Of a DNA stretch of 64,000 nt, positions 44,069 through 51,876 are shown piece after piece. The stretch spans positions 73,344 to 137,343 of the forward strand of contig NZ_JBHSGT010000013.1 in assembly GCF_042654605.1 (NCBI RefSeq), read 5' to 3'. Position 1 is the first letter of the stretch; every line of letters begins with the position of its first letter. This DNA comes from Enterococcus_I eurekensis (GTDB lineage: Bacteria; Bacillota; Bacilli; Lactobacillales; Enterococcaceae). The notes under the pieces are model-generated. The model did no database searches, was not told where the DNA came from, and saw nothing but the letters and a program-made list of their open reading frames with translations. The position numbers and the translations under genes are program-made.

Positions 44069-44632
44069 TTGATTAAAATGGAAGATATTATTCGTGAAGG
44101 CCATCCAACTTTACGTGCAACCGCAAAAGAAGTCTCTATTCCTTTAAGTGACGAAGACATCCAATTAGGCCAAGAAATGATGGAATTCTTAGTAAATAGC
44201 CAAGATCCAATTAAAGCAGAAGAACTTGATTTACGTGGTGGCGTTGGACTTGCAGCACCACAATTGGATATTTCAAAACGAATTATTGCCGTACTTATTC
44301 CAAGTAATGATCCTGAAAATCCTGAACCGATTCTGCAAGATGTGATGTATAACCCTAAAATTGTTAGCCATTCCGTACAACAAGCTTGTCTGGGCGATGG
44401 AGAAGGTTGCCTTTCGGTCGATCGTAACGTACCCGGTTATGTGGTTCGTTCTGCACGGATTACTTTAACGTATACAAATGCGCTAGGCGAAACCAAGAAA
44501 GTTCGTTTTAAAAATTACCCAGCGATTGTTGTCCAACACGAAATGGATCACCTCAATGGAATTATGTTTTACGATCACATTAATGCTAAAAATCCATTCA
44601 TCTTAAAAGATGATGTGTTAGTGTTAGAATAA
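44069..44632 (+). CDS. def: Peptide deformylase
   Basis: This 187-residue metalloenzyme removes the formyl group from nascent proteins. Motif 1 is GGVGLAAPQLD (about residues 58-68), motif 2 is EGCLSV (metal Cys near 115) and motif 3 is VQHEMDHLNG (metal His pair near 158). The start is taken as the TTG at 44069, 10 nt below GGAGG; the ATG three codons later is too far from that site. Length and motifs match the Gram-positive type 2 deformylase. It is a single-gene unit with a terminator. Confidence 0.95.
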   Translation: MIKMEDIIREGHPTLRATAKEVSIPLSDEDIQLGQEMMEFLVNSQDPIKAEELDLRGGVGLAAPQLDISKRIIAVLIPSNDPENPEPILQDVMYNPKIVSHSVQQACLGDGEGCLSVDRNVPGYVVRSARITLTYTNALGETKKVRFKNYPAIVVQHEMDHLNGIMFYDHINAKNPFILKDDVLVLE

Positions 44633-44635
44633 ACA

Positions 44636-44676
44636 AAAAAAACAGTCATTTCTCCATTTGGGAAATGACTATTTTT
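44636..44676. terminator. Terminator after def
   Basis: AAAACAGTCATTTC / GAAATGACTATTTTT hairpin; it may also serve the convergent PepSY gene. Confidence 0.88.
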
Positions 44677-44737
44677 TAGTTATTTATTCTCTATGCTTAG
44701 AAAAAATATTCAATTGAACGTTCTCAAAAGTTATTGC

Positions 44738-45394
44738 TTAGTCGTCTAACTCAACTTCTAAGACTTCACCTGTTTGTGCATGAATTTTGACCGTTGCTTC
44801 TTGTTTACCATTTTCAACATCGACTTCCCAATAAGTGACTGCACCTTCTCGGTCTAAATCCCAATCGGTTGCTTGACCACCTTGTGTTTGTTCTATGGCA
44901 ATTTTTGTTACTTCATCCACCGTTAGTAACTTGGATAAGTCTAGTTTTTCTTCCTGACGTTTGACACCATTTTTCTCATCAGCATCTAAATCATCTTCTT
45001 CTCTTTCACGAATTCCTTTTGTAGCTGCATCGACTTTTATTTCATATTCTTTAAGATCGTTTACGCCCTCGATTTTATAAAAGAAGTTCCCAAATGACGT
45101 ATCCAAATCTATCGAAGTAATGTCTGTATCTGGAAACTCTTTTTGGAAAACCTCAATCGCTTCGGTTACTGAGACACTTGGTTTTTGTTGTGATGTTTGA
45201 TTTGTTGAAATTGGTGTTGAATCCTCAGCGTCATCCGTATCCTTTGTCGCATTCATCGCATCTGTTGTTTGACTGTTCTCTACTTGAGTTGATTGTTCAG
45301 GTGTTTGACTGGATGGTTGAATCGGATTTTGTCCACATGCCGCAAGTAACAGCCCTAAACTTAACGTGCCTACTGATAAAATTATTTTTTTCAT
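44738..45394 (-). CDS. PepSY-domain lipoprotein
   Basis: This 218-residue lipoprotein has a signal ending LLLAACGQ (lipidated Cys20). A low-complexity Ser/Thr/Gln linker (about residues 25-70) precedes two PepSY domains: VSVTEAIEVFQKEFPD to about 140, and LTVDEVTKIAIEQTQGG to WEVDVENGKQEATVKIHAQTGEVLEVE (by position, about 155-215). PepSY proteins often inhibit proteases or modulate sensors in the envelope. It lies downstream of a histidine kinase/response regulator pair, as ykoJ does near ykoGH in Bacillus, so a link to that system is likely. It has AGGAGGAG upstream of the start. Confidence 0.88.
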   Translation of the reverse strand: MKKIILSVGTLSLGLLLAACGQNPIQPSSQTPEQSTQVENSQTTDAMNATKDTDDAEDSTPISTNQTSQQKPSVSVTEAIEVFQKEFPDTDITSIDLDTSFGNFFYKIEGVNDLKEYEIKVDAATKGIREREEDDLDADEKNGVKRQEEKLDLSKLLTVDEVTKIAIEQTQGGQATDWDLDREGAVTYWEVDVENGKQEATVKIHAQTGEVLEVELDD

Positions 45395-45467
45395 AATCTT
45401 TCTCCTCCTCTTTACACATTTAGTTTATCCTGTTTCGCTACTTGAATAAATCGATTTAAATAAAAGA

Positions 45468-45492
45468 AAGATGAAGATTTCTTCATCTTAAC
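45468..45492 (-). terminator. Short terminator at the end of the histidine kinase gene
   Basis: The minus strand reads AGATGAAG, a short loop, CTTCATCT and then TTCTTTTATTT. It may separate the kinase from the PepSY gene. Confidence 0.55.
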
Positions 45493-46829
45493 GGAAATTC
45501 AATTTTAAAAATGCTTCCTGTCGGCTGATTATCCCTTACTTGAATAGCACCATGATATTTTTCGACAATTGATTGAACGATCGATAGACCAATTCCTGAA
45601 CCTTCAACTTGACTCGAACGTGAGTGATCAATCCGATAAAAACGTTCAAAAATCCGCTCTTTCATATCATCAGGGATTCCAAGTCCCGTGTCGGCTACGC
45701 ACAAACAAATTTTCTCTTCTACTTTTCCTAATGTGATTATGATTGTATCGCTTGCATGGCTATATTTTGCCGCATTTTCGAATAGATTTTGACAAACTTG
45801 TTGGATTTCCAATTCATCGACATGCATTTGAATTTCTGGTTCGATCGATAGAGTCACTTCTTGTTTACATGTTCGCCGAAATTCTTCGGCAGTTTGCTGA
45901 ATCACTTTAGAAAGTGAAATAAGTGAAAGTGGCTTATCCATCGTTGGACGACCGAGTGCCAGCAATTGATTCGTTAAAACTTCTAGCCGTTTTGACTCCT
46001 TATCAATAAAATCAATCGAAGATCCAATTACTTCTGGATGTTGACTTCCACGACGTTTAATTAGTTGAACGTGACCACGAATCGCCGTTAATGGCGTCCG
46101 TAGTTCATGCGAAGCATCAGCGACAAATTGGCTTTCCCGTTTGATCGCGCCACGCTGGGTGTCGAGTAATTGATTGAACGAGGTCGCAACTTGGCGAAAT
46201 TCATTGGGTGAGCTCGGTACACTGAGGTGCCGCTCTTGCTTTTCATCTGTTTCAATTTCGGTCATTTCTTTCGTCATTTGATGCAACGTTCTACTCCACT
46301 TTCCAACAAACAAATAAATCACCAGACTGCCAATTATAATCGCCAAGACATTTAATAGTAAACTAATCAAAAACATCCGAACCATTAACTCAACAATTTG
46401 TGTACCGTGAACGGCTAACTCGACCGTTCTTCCGGCTTGTTCTTGCTTTTGATACAAATAAATTTTATTCTCACTTAAAATAATCCCCGGAAATAATAAG
46501 AGCGCTCTACCTTGAGCAAGTTTATCAAAAATCACTTTGCCCTCTTTTGAATAATACATCGGTCCATTTTCCAGTAAAATACGGACGGCATCTTCATCAT
46601 CTTTAGCTGTCGTAGCATTCACAAGTGTTGTCCATTCACTCGTATCTTGCGGCACTTCTTGTAAAGTATTCATAATTTCAGCCGCCTGATTGTTTAAATA
46701 CCGATAGGAAGAAATCAATGAAATGCCAATAAAAGCTAGATTGATTACGATTAATAACAGTAGCAATATTTTGACAAACCGGTTTGTTAATTGATACTGG
46801 GCATTGTTCTTTTTATTTTTCATTCGCAT
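45483..46829 (-). CDS. Sensor histidine kinase
   Basis: This 448-residue membrane kinase has helices at about residues 15-37 and 150-175 flanking an extracytoplasmic sensor of about 110 residues. A HAMP region and the H-box ASHELRTPLTAIRGH (phospho-His near 240) follow. The ATPase domain has an N-box LFENAAKYSH, G1 VADTGLGIPD and G2 GSGIGLSIVQ. It overlaps the upstream regulator gene by 17 bp. It resembles YkoH/CiaH-type kinases. The signal is unknown; the neighbouring PepSY lipoprotein could act on the sensor domain. Confidence 0.9.
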   Translation of the reverse strand: MRMKNKKNNAQYQLTNRFVKILLLLLIVINLAFIGISLISSYRYLNNQAAEIMNTLQEVPQDTSEWTTLVNATTAKDDEDAVRILLENGPMYYSKEGKVIFDKLAQGRALLLFPGIILSENKIYLYQKQEQAGRTVELAVHGTQIVELMVRMFLISLLLNVLAIIIGSLVIYLFVGKWSRTLHQMTKEMTEIETDEKQERHLSVPSSPNEFRQVATSFNQLLDTQRGAIKRESQFVADASHELRTPLTAIRGHVQLIKRRGSQHPEVIGSSIDFIDKESKRLEVLTNQLLALGRPTMDKPLSLISLSKVIQQTAEEFRRTCKQEVTLSIEPEIQMHVDELEIQQVCQNLFENAAKYSHASDTIIITLGKVEEKICLCVADTGLGIPDDMKERIFERFYRIDHSRSSQVEGSGIGLSIVQSIVEKYHGAIQVRDNQPTGSIFKIEFPLR

Positions 46830-47496
46830 CCCTCAAAACATAGCCCACACCGCGTATTGTTTGGATGTACTTTCCAGCCTCGCCTAGTTTATTTCGTAAA
46901 GTTCGAACGTAAACATCCACGACATTCGTTTCGCCCATAAATTCATAACCCCAAACGCTATTCAAGATTTCATCCCTCGTCTTTACCTCTTTGGGTGTTT
47001 TGATTAATTCGTGTAGCACGCCAAATTCTTTCGGTGTTAAATAGATTTCTTCTTCCCCCACTTGGACTTGATGTTTCGCTACATCTAATTGCAAATCTAA
47101 AAATGTAACAGATACTTGCTCCCTCTTTTTTTCTAAGCGCCGTTCAATGACTCGAATTCTTGCAAAGAGCTCCTCAATTTCAAAAGGTTTAGTGATGTAA
47201 TCATCTAAGCCTGTATCCAATCCTGTAACAATATCCGTCGTCTCATTACGAGCAGTCATCATAATAATTGGCACTTCACTTGTCCGGCGAATGCGTCGCG
47301 CAACCGTAATCCCATCATATTTAGGTAACATCCAATCAAGTAAAATCAAATCAATACCCTGGCTTTGAAATTGTTCGAGCGCCTCTTGACCATCCTTCGC
47401 CCAAATCACTTGATAACCTTCAAATTGAAGTTCCGTTTGGATAAAACTTGCCAAACTGGCTTCATCCTCGACTAATAAGATTGTTCTTGTTTCCAT
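46813..47496 (-). CDS. OmpR-family response regulator
   Basis: This 227-residue regulator has a receiver domain with the acidic pair VEDEAS, phospho-acceptor Asp in LILLDWMLPKYDG near residue 54, and Lys in TKPFEIEE near residue 104. The C-terminal winged helix has YLTPKEFGVLHEL and ETNVVDVYVRTLRNKLGEAG (about 193-212). It is the first gene of a two-gene unit with the kinase. All phospho-relay residues are intact. Target genes cannot be read here; the adjacent PepSY gene is a candidate. Confidence 0.92.
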   Translation of the reverse strand: METRTILLVEDEASLASFIQTELQFEGYQVIWAKDGQEALEQFQSQGIDLILLDWMLPKYDGITVARRIRRTSEVPIIMMTARNETTDIVTGLDTGLDDYITKPFEIEELFARIRVIERRLEKKREQVSVTFLDLQLDVAKHQVQVGEEEIYLTPKEFGVLHELIKTPKEVKTRDEILNSVWGYEFMGETNVVDVYVRTLRNKLGEAGKYIQTIRGVGYVLRDANEK

Positions 47497-47639
47497 CGGT
47501 CCACCTTCTTTCTACCTTTCATTATAAACATAATTAGGAAAAGAAGGAATGATTTCAATAGTGACTCAAAAATATTTCAAAACCCAACCAATGCCGTCCT
47601 AGAAGCTTAACTTAAGATATCGCTACGAATCAAAGCATA

Positions 47640-47684
47640 AAAAGTCCCATCCTCCTAGTGTCACAGATTAGGCTGAATGGGGCT
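47640..47684 (-). terminator. Probable terminator after the ABC-F gene
   Basis: The minus strand reads AGCCCCAT, a partly paired interior (CCTA/TAGG), ATGGGACT and then TTTTT. Confidence 0.6.
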
Positions 47685-47689
47685 TATCG

Positions 47690-49255
47690 TTATTTTATTT
47701 TTTGAATCCTTTTATCTGCAATCAGCAGTTTGGAATCAAAATTTTTCTCTAAAAAGTATCGATCATGTGTGACCGCTAAGATGGTCCCACTAAAAGATTC
47801 CAATAGTCTTTCGATTTCCTCACGCATATAAATATCTAGATGGTTGGTTGGCTCATCCAAAATTAAAAAATTAATTTTGGCTTGAAATAAACCTAATAAA
47901 TACAAACGAACTTGCTCCCCACCAGATAAATCTTGCACACGTTTTAAAACATCTTCTTTAAAAAACCCATATTGAGCCAAAGTTTGACGTGCTTTTTGTT
48001 CATCGACTATCCAATTTTTAACATAAGTTAAAAGACGTTGTTCGGGGTGTTCGAATATTAGTTTCTGTGGTAAATAACCTATTTTTAAACTTGCTCCTAA
48101 TTTGATTCGACCTTCAACTAAATCGATTTCACCTAAAATCAATTTTATCAAAGTTGATTTCCCACTACCATTATCACCTGTGATCGCTAAGCGTTCCCCA
48201 CGATAAATTTCAAAAGAGCTTTCACTAAATAGTAGTTTTTCACCCATCAATTGGCCGATGTCTTGGGCAATCACAACTTCATTGCCCGAACGACTGGCTT
48301 GTTCAAAGCCACTAATCCGTTTTTTAGGAATAATCGGTGCCTTAACTAGAGTTAATTTTTCTAAACGGCGTTCAATTTCTTTCGCCTTTTTAAAAAACGC
48401 CTCATTATCCCCTTCGTTCCCCCATTGGCGATAGCGATGGATCATCCGTTTTAATCGTTGAATTTCTTTTTGTTGCAACTCAAAATTCTTGGCTAATAAT
48501 TGGTCTCGTTCCCGTTTCAAAGCAATATAACGACTATAATTTCCAGGATATTCCACAAGTTGTCCATCCTCGATTTCGATAATTCGTTGTGTTACTTGAT
48601 CTAAAAATGCACGATCATGAGAAATAACGATGTATGCTTTTTTGGTTAATTTCAAATAATTCTCTAACCACTGAATACCTGCTAAATCTAGATGGTTAGT
48701 CGGTTCATCCAATAATAAGACGTCGCTTTCTTGAACTAAAATTTTGGCTAACTCCACCCGGACTCGTTCACCGCCACTTAAATCCGTTAATAACGTTTGT
48801 TGGTGTTGCTCCAATCCTAATCCCTTTAGAATCCCTGCTAAACGATCCTCTATTTCATAACCACCGACTGCTTCGAATTTCTGTTGCAAATCACCGTACA
48901 AACGCATCAGACGGTCCAAGTTTTCAAGTGGATCGGTCATTTTAGTTTCATAAATTCTTAATTGCTGTTGAATCGCTTCAATTTCTGTAAAACTTTGAAT
49001 CAAGTAATCAAAGACAGGCAGCTCTGATTTTTCTAATTTTTGTGCAATCCAACCAATTTTTAAGCCTTTACGCTTAGAAAGCTGTCCTTGATCAATGCCT
49101 TCTTCCCCTAAAATAATTTGGAATAATGTCGTTTTTCCTGTCCCATTTTGACCAACAAGACCTATTTTCTCTGCAGGACCAACAGTCATCGTTAGATCTT
49201 CAAACAGTGGTGTTCCACTGAAATTTTTCGTTATTTTATTCATTTGAATATTCAT
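47690..49255 (-). CDS. ABC-F family ATPase, candidate antibiotic-resistance type
   Basis: This 521-residue soluble protein has two ATPase domains and no membrane segment. Domain 1 has GQNGTGKTT and LLTDLSGGERVRVELAKIL (by position, near 155-173) with LLLDEPTNHLD. Domain 2 has GDNGSGKST, LSGGEQVRLYLLGLF and LILDEPTNHLD. The linker of about 80 residues (KRERDQLLAKNFELQQKEIQ onward by position, 240-320) is charged and long. ABC-F proteins act on the ribosome. A leader ORF and attenuator just upstream are typical of the drug-inducible resistance branch (Lsa/Vga/VmlR). The exact subfamily is not assigned. Confidence 0.86.
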   Translation of the reverse strand: MNIQMNKITKNFSGTPLFEDLTMTVGPAEKIGLVGQNGTGKTTLFQIILGEEGIDQGQLSKRKGLKIGWIAQKLEKSELPVFDYLIQSFTEIEAIQQQLRIYETKMTDPLENLDRLMRLYGDLQQKFEAVGGYEIEDRLAGILKGLGLEQHQQTLLTDLSGGERVRVELAKILVQESDVLLLDEPTNHLDLAGIQWLENYLKLTKKAYIVISHDRAFLDQVTQRIIEIEDGQLVEYPGNYSRYIALKRERDQLLAKNFELQQKEIQRLKRMIHRYRQWGNEGDNEAFFKKAKEIERRLEKLTLVKAPIIPKKRISGFEQASRSGNEVVIAQDIGQLMGEKLLFSESSFEIYRGERLAITGDNGSGKSTLIKLILGEIDLVEGRIKLGASLKIGYLPQKLIFEHPEQRLLTYVKNWIVDEQKARQTLAQYGFFKEDVLKRVQDLSGGEQVRLYLLGLFQAKINFLILDEPTNHLDIYMREEIERLLESFSGTILAVTHDRYFLEKNFDSKLLIADKRIQKIK

Positions 49256-49290
49256 TTTTTATTCTCCTTTGAGACCACTCAAAGTTTGTA

Positions 49291-49324
49291 CACAAAAAGG
49301 CCATGGAAAACCCATGACCTTTGT
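49291..49324 (-). terminator. Attenuator hairpin before the ABC-F gene
   Basis: The minus strand reads AAAGGTCATGG, GTTTT, CCATGGCCTTTTT, between the leader ORF stop and the ABC-F start. An alternative pairing of CTCTTT/AAAGAG upstream could compete with it. Confidence 0.82.
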
Positions 49325-49358
49325 TATTATTCTCTTTATATTTAAAGACAAAAGAGCC

Positions 49359-49514
49359 TTAAACATCTGGAATGGTCATTGATTTTTGTATAATTGAGCT
49401 ATTTTTGGGTAGACTTCTCCCTTGAACGGCTTTTGCAAAAATCAGCGCGTGACTAAAGCTAACATAACCACGTTGAAAATTTTCAGTTGCTGTTATTTTT
49501 GTCATGCTTACCAT
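49359..49514 (-). CDS. 51-residue leader ORF upstream of the ABC-F gene
   Basis: The ATG at 49514 has AAAGGAGG 9 nt upstream, one of the best ribosome binding sites in the window. The peptide begins MVSMTKITATENFQRGYVSF and ends MTIPDV. It has no signal peptide and no family I recognise. It ends 35 nt before the attenuator hairpin. Translation and drug-induced stalling on this frame could control the terminator, as known for several ABC-F and erm leaders. At 51 residues it is longer than most such leaders, so an independent small protein is possible. Confidence 0.65.
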   Translation of the reverse strand: MVSMTKITATENFQRGYVSFSHALIFAKAVQGRSLPKNSSIIQKSMTIPDV

Positions 49515-49553
49515 GTTGATGTTCCCTCCTTTTATGATTCACTAGATTGCTTA

Positions 49554-49778
49554 TTAAGCAAGTACCCACTTACCAATCCATTGTTCTTTTGTATAATTAT
49601 ATTGGCGTTTATACAGTTTTCCATCAATCATTTGATAGCGCCAACCAATGTCATCTGCATAGGGCTGGTTAGTATTTTCAGCTTGATTATCCAATTCCTC
49701 TGTCGCATAAACGGTAATAGGATTCATAGAAAGCATAAATCCACAATAAAAAATAAGCACTGCGATCATTTTTTTCAT
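49554..49778 (-). CDS. Small secreted protein (74 residues)
   Basis: The gene starts at 49778, directly after the M56 peptidase stop (ATG adjacent to the TAA). A signal peptide (about residues 1-26, ending VYATEE) precedes a 48-residue mature part. This mature part is acidic at first and ends with the aromatic segment GWRYQMIDGKLYKRQYNYT then KEQWIGKWVLA. I have a faint memory of similar small Lactobacillales proteins with a WRY...LYKR...W tail but no function. Its position suggests a substrate, signal or immunity partner for the M56 membrane peptidase. No double-Gly leader or Cys is present. Confidence 0.78.
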   Translation of the reverse strand: MKKMIAVLIFYCGFMLSMNPITVYATEELDNQAENTNQPYADDIGWRYQMIDGKLYKRQYNYTKEQWIGKWVLA

Positions 49779-50891
49779 TTATTTATGCCCCTTTTGGTAA
49801 ATTGGTAATTTCTGAAAATCTTCATTTCGTTCTAATTGTTCTTGCGTAATAACTACAAGAAACTGACCATCCATATAAAGTTCATATTGATTATCAGGTA
49901 ACTCAACCAAATAGTTAGTATCTTCTGTAATCGTGAAGCTTTGACCGATATGTTCTTCTTTGATTCGAGAGGGTTCAAAAATAATAGACGTACTTAAAAA
50001 TATACCCAATATCCCCAAGATTAAAAGTGTCGGCCATGAGTACTTTCGACGATTCTCTTCTAAAATATATTTTGTTCGGAATAATAATTGATTGTTTGTA
50101 CCATAAGAAAATGAGACTGCAAAGCTACCTAAGTCCCGATTCTTTATTTGATTTTCACGTACTTTGACAAGTGTTTGAGCATACTCAAGCCTCTCATCAT
50201 GTGTCAACGATGCGATTAACTGCTCGTCTGTTTTTAGCTCAATCACATTGTCCATCTGCTCTCTGAATAAATACATTAGCGGATTCCACCAATAAATAAC
50301 AATGATGAATTCGTAAAAATATTTAACAAATAAATCGAAATTTGATATATGTAACGCTTCATGCGTCAAAATATAAGTTAATTCTTTTTTCGAAAAATCA
50401 ATTTTTGGTAATAAAACCACTGGCTTTCGTAAACCAATCACAACGGGTGATTCCAACGATTCCACAACTTTGACCGAATAACCGGAATGATCTTGTCCAT
50501 AAGATTCCATTTGATAATCAGGTGTAATTCGAACTAACTGCTTAATTTTCAAATAATCTCGAACTAAAATATAAAGTTTAAAAAGACTACCTACTAGCCA
50601 AATCGTTAGCAATAAATGAAATACCGTCATTTCATACTTAAAGAATGTCATTATATGAAAATTCAGTAAATCTTTAACCTTTGGAAGGATAACTTTCGAG
50701 CGAATCGTCACTGTATACCCAAATTCAAAAGGAAAAAGCAAACGGAATATAAACAAAAAGTTAAATATAGTTAAAATTTTAGAATTAATAAAATTTTTAT
50801 GATTCGTCATTTTTAATAAGAAGCGTTGAACGATTAAAATTAATGTTCCAAATAAAAGTGACGTTAAGAGACTAGTCAGCGAAAAATACAT
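49779..50891 (-). CDS. M56-family (BlaR1-like) membrane metallopeptidase
   Basis: This 370-residue protein has about four membrane segments (about residues 5-22, 38-55, 88-110 and 288-308). A cytoplasmic zinc-protease motif ILTHEALHISNFD near residue 180 contains HEALH. A second ligand is likely in ELKTDEQLIASLTHDER. The extracytoplasmic C-terminal region is only about 60 residues. This is far shorter than the penicillin-binding sensor of BlaR1/MecR1, so beta-lactam sensing is unlikely. It should cleave the partner BlaI-like repressor, encoded 14 bp upstream, on an unknown signal. Confidence 0.88.
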   Translation of the reverse strand: MYFSLTSLLTSLLFGTLILIVQRFLLKMTNHKNFINSKILTIFNFLFIFRLLFPFEFGYTVTIRSKVILPKVKDLLNFHIMTFFKYEMTVFHLLLTIWLVGSLFKLYILVRDYLKIKQLVRITPDYQMESYGQDHSGYSVKVVESLESPVVIGLRKPVVLLPKIDFSKKELTYILTHEALHISNFDLFVKYFYEFIIVIYWWNPLMYLFREQMDNVIELKTDEQLIASLTHDERLEYAQTLVKVRENQIKNRDLGSFAVSFSYGTNNQLLFRTKYILEENRRKYSWPTLLILGILGIFLSTSIIFEPSRIKEEHIGQSFTITEDTNYLVELPDNQYELYMDGQFLVVITQEQLERNEDFQKLPIYQKGHK

Positions 50892-50905
50892 AATAAAAAA
50901 ACCTA

Positions 50906-51268
50906 TTATTTCCCTTCAGTTTTTTCTTTTAACAATTCGTAAACCTCTTTTAACTCTTGATCATTTTCTTTTGACTTTTTATTTTTTAATAAGTGACTAA
51001 CAAAGTTTGCAATTGATAAGTTTTTGTATTGCATCGCGATAAACGCTTCTTGTGTTAAGGTTGGTGTAAACGTTCTTGATAAAACGGTTCCACTATAGAT
51101 AATATCGTCCACACGAATTAAATCTTTTTGAAGTAATTTTCTCAAAGTTGTTTGAACCGTACTCATAATCATTCCTTCTTTAAATTCGCTAATTTGTTTA
51201 GCATTTAAAGCTGTTTCCGAAGCCCACAATATTTGTAGTATTTCTAATTCTTTATTTGTAATTTTCAT
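50906..51268 (-). CDS. BlaI/MecI/CopY-family repressor
   Basis: This 120-residue winged-helix protein has ITNKELEILQILWASETALNA at the N-terminus (by position, residues 3-23), the recognition region MSTVQTTLRKLLQKDLI and a dimerisation helix tail. MecI-type repressors dissociate after cleavage by the partner M56 protease. Length and order (repressor-protease) are standard. The start has AAGGGG upstream. It is the first gene of the unit running to the ABC-F gene. Confidence 0.88.
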   Translation of the reverse strand: MKITNKELEILQILWASETALNAKQISEFKEGMIMSTVQTTLRKLLQKDLIRVDDIIYSGTVLSRTFTPTLTQEAFIAMQYKNLSIANFVSHLLKNKKSKENDQELKEVYELLKEKTEGK

Positions 51269-51299
51269 CTTGATTATATACCCCTTTTTATTTTTCTTT

Positions 51300-51395
51300 A
51301 TTGTATCACAATTTCAGTAAAAATGTTTTTAACTGTTGCATAAATTTTCTTCTTTTTGATGAAAAAATAATAAAAAATCAATATTCTTACTGAAA
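51300..51395 (-). promoter_or_regulatory. Probable promoter/operator region of the BlaI-M56 unit
   Basis: A minus-strand -10 TACAAT (51300-51305) lies next to TTACTGAAA (51312-51320). The inverted copy TTTCAGTAA is at 51387-51395. The 9-bp arms are perfect and could bind two repressor dimers. Confidence 0.4.
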
Positions 51396-51835
51396 TCTAA
51401 TGTTTCTTACGTGTTTTCACAAACACAAAAACATGCGTACCTCTTTATTAAGGAAAATACGCATGTTTTTGTGAAATTTCATTAGCTTTTATTAGTTATT
51501 CTTGATGATTTTATTTGATTTATTCCAATCATTCGTAACGTCCGAATAATCGAAATGGCATTTTATCTAGTAAGTTTACTACACATCCAATCATATTCAA
51601 ATAAATCTTAAATCTGACGAATTATTTTTACATTTTTTTCAACTTAATAAGAGTTTTTTCCATATCTTTGCATTCTATTTCATTGTTAATTTCAATTAAT
51701 TATTGGTGATTTCATCCGACTCTAGTACCTAATACGACACTCATATTTTCATGTTATGTAGGTTGTATTTTAGATGAATCTTTTACAATTCTTAAAGCTC
51801 TCTGCAACGACCTAGCGATGCTTCTCAGAATAGAC
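51396..51835. other. 440-bp region without a recognised gene
   Basis: A strong hairpin (ACAAAAACATGCGTA / TACGCATGTTTTTGT, 51424-51473) lies here although no gene precedes it on either strand. The rest is AT-rich with scattered stops. It may be the remnant of a deleted gene or encode a small RNA. Confidence 0.5.
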
Positions 51836-51866
51836 AAAAAAAGAGATTTTTAGAAAATCTCTTTCT
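51836..51866 (-). terminator. Terminator of the metNIQ-M20 operon
   Basis: The minus strand reads AGAGATTTT, CTA, AAAATCTCT and then TTTTTTT. Confidence 0.85.
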
Positions 51867-51876
51867 TTCCGTTCTA

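Noticed and set aside
49422..49808. A 128-codon plus-strand frame over the leader ORF and secreted peptide
   Set aside because: It is antisense to better supported minus-strand frames with strong ribosome sites.
49779..51268. Beta-lactam-responsive BlaI-BlaR1 system
   Set aside because: The M56 protein has only ~60 external residues and no penicillin-binding motifs, and no beta-lactamase or PBP gene is adjacent.
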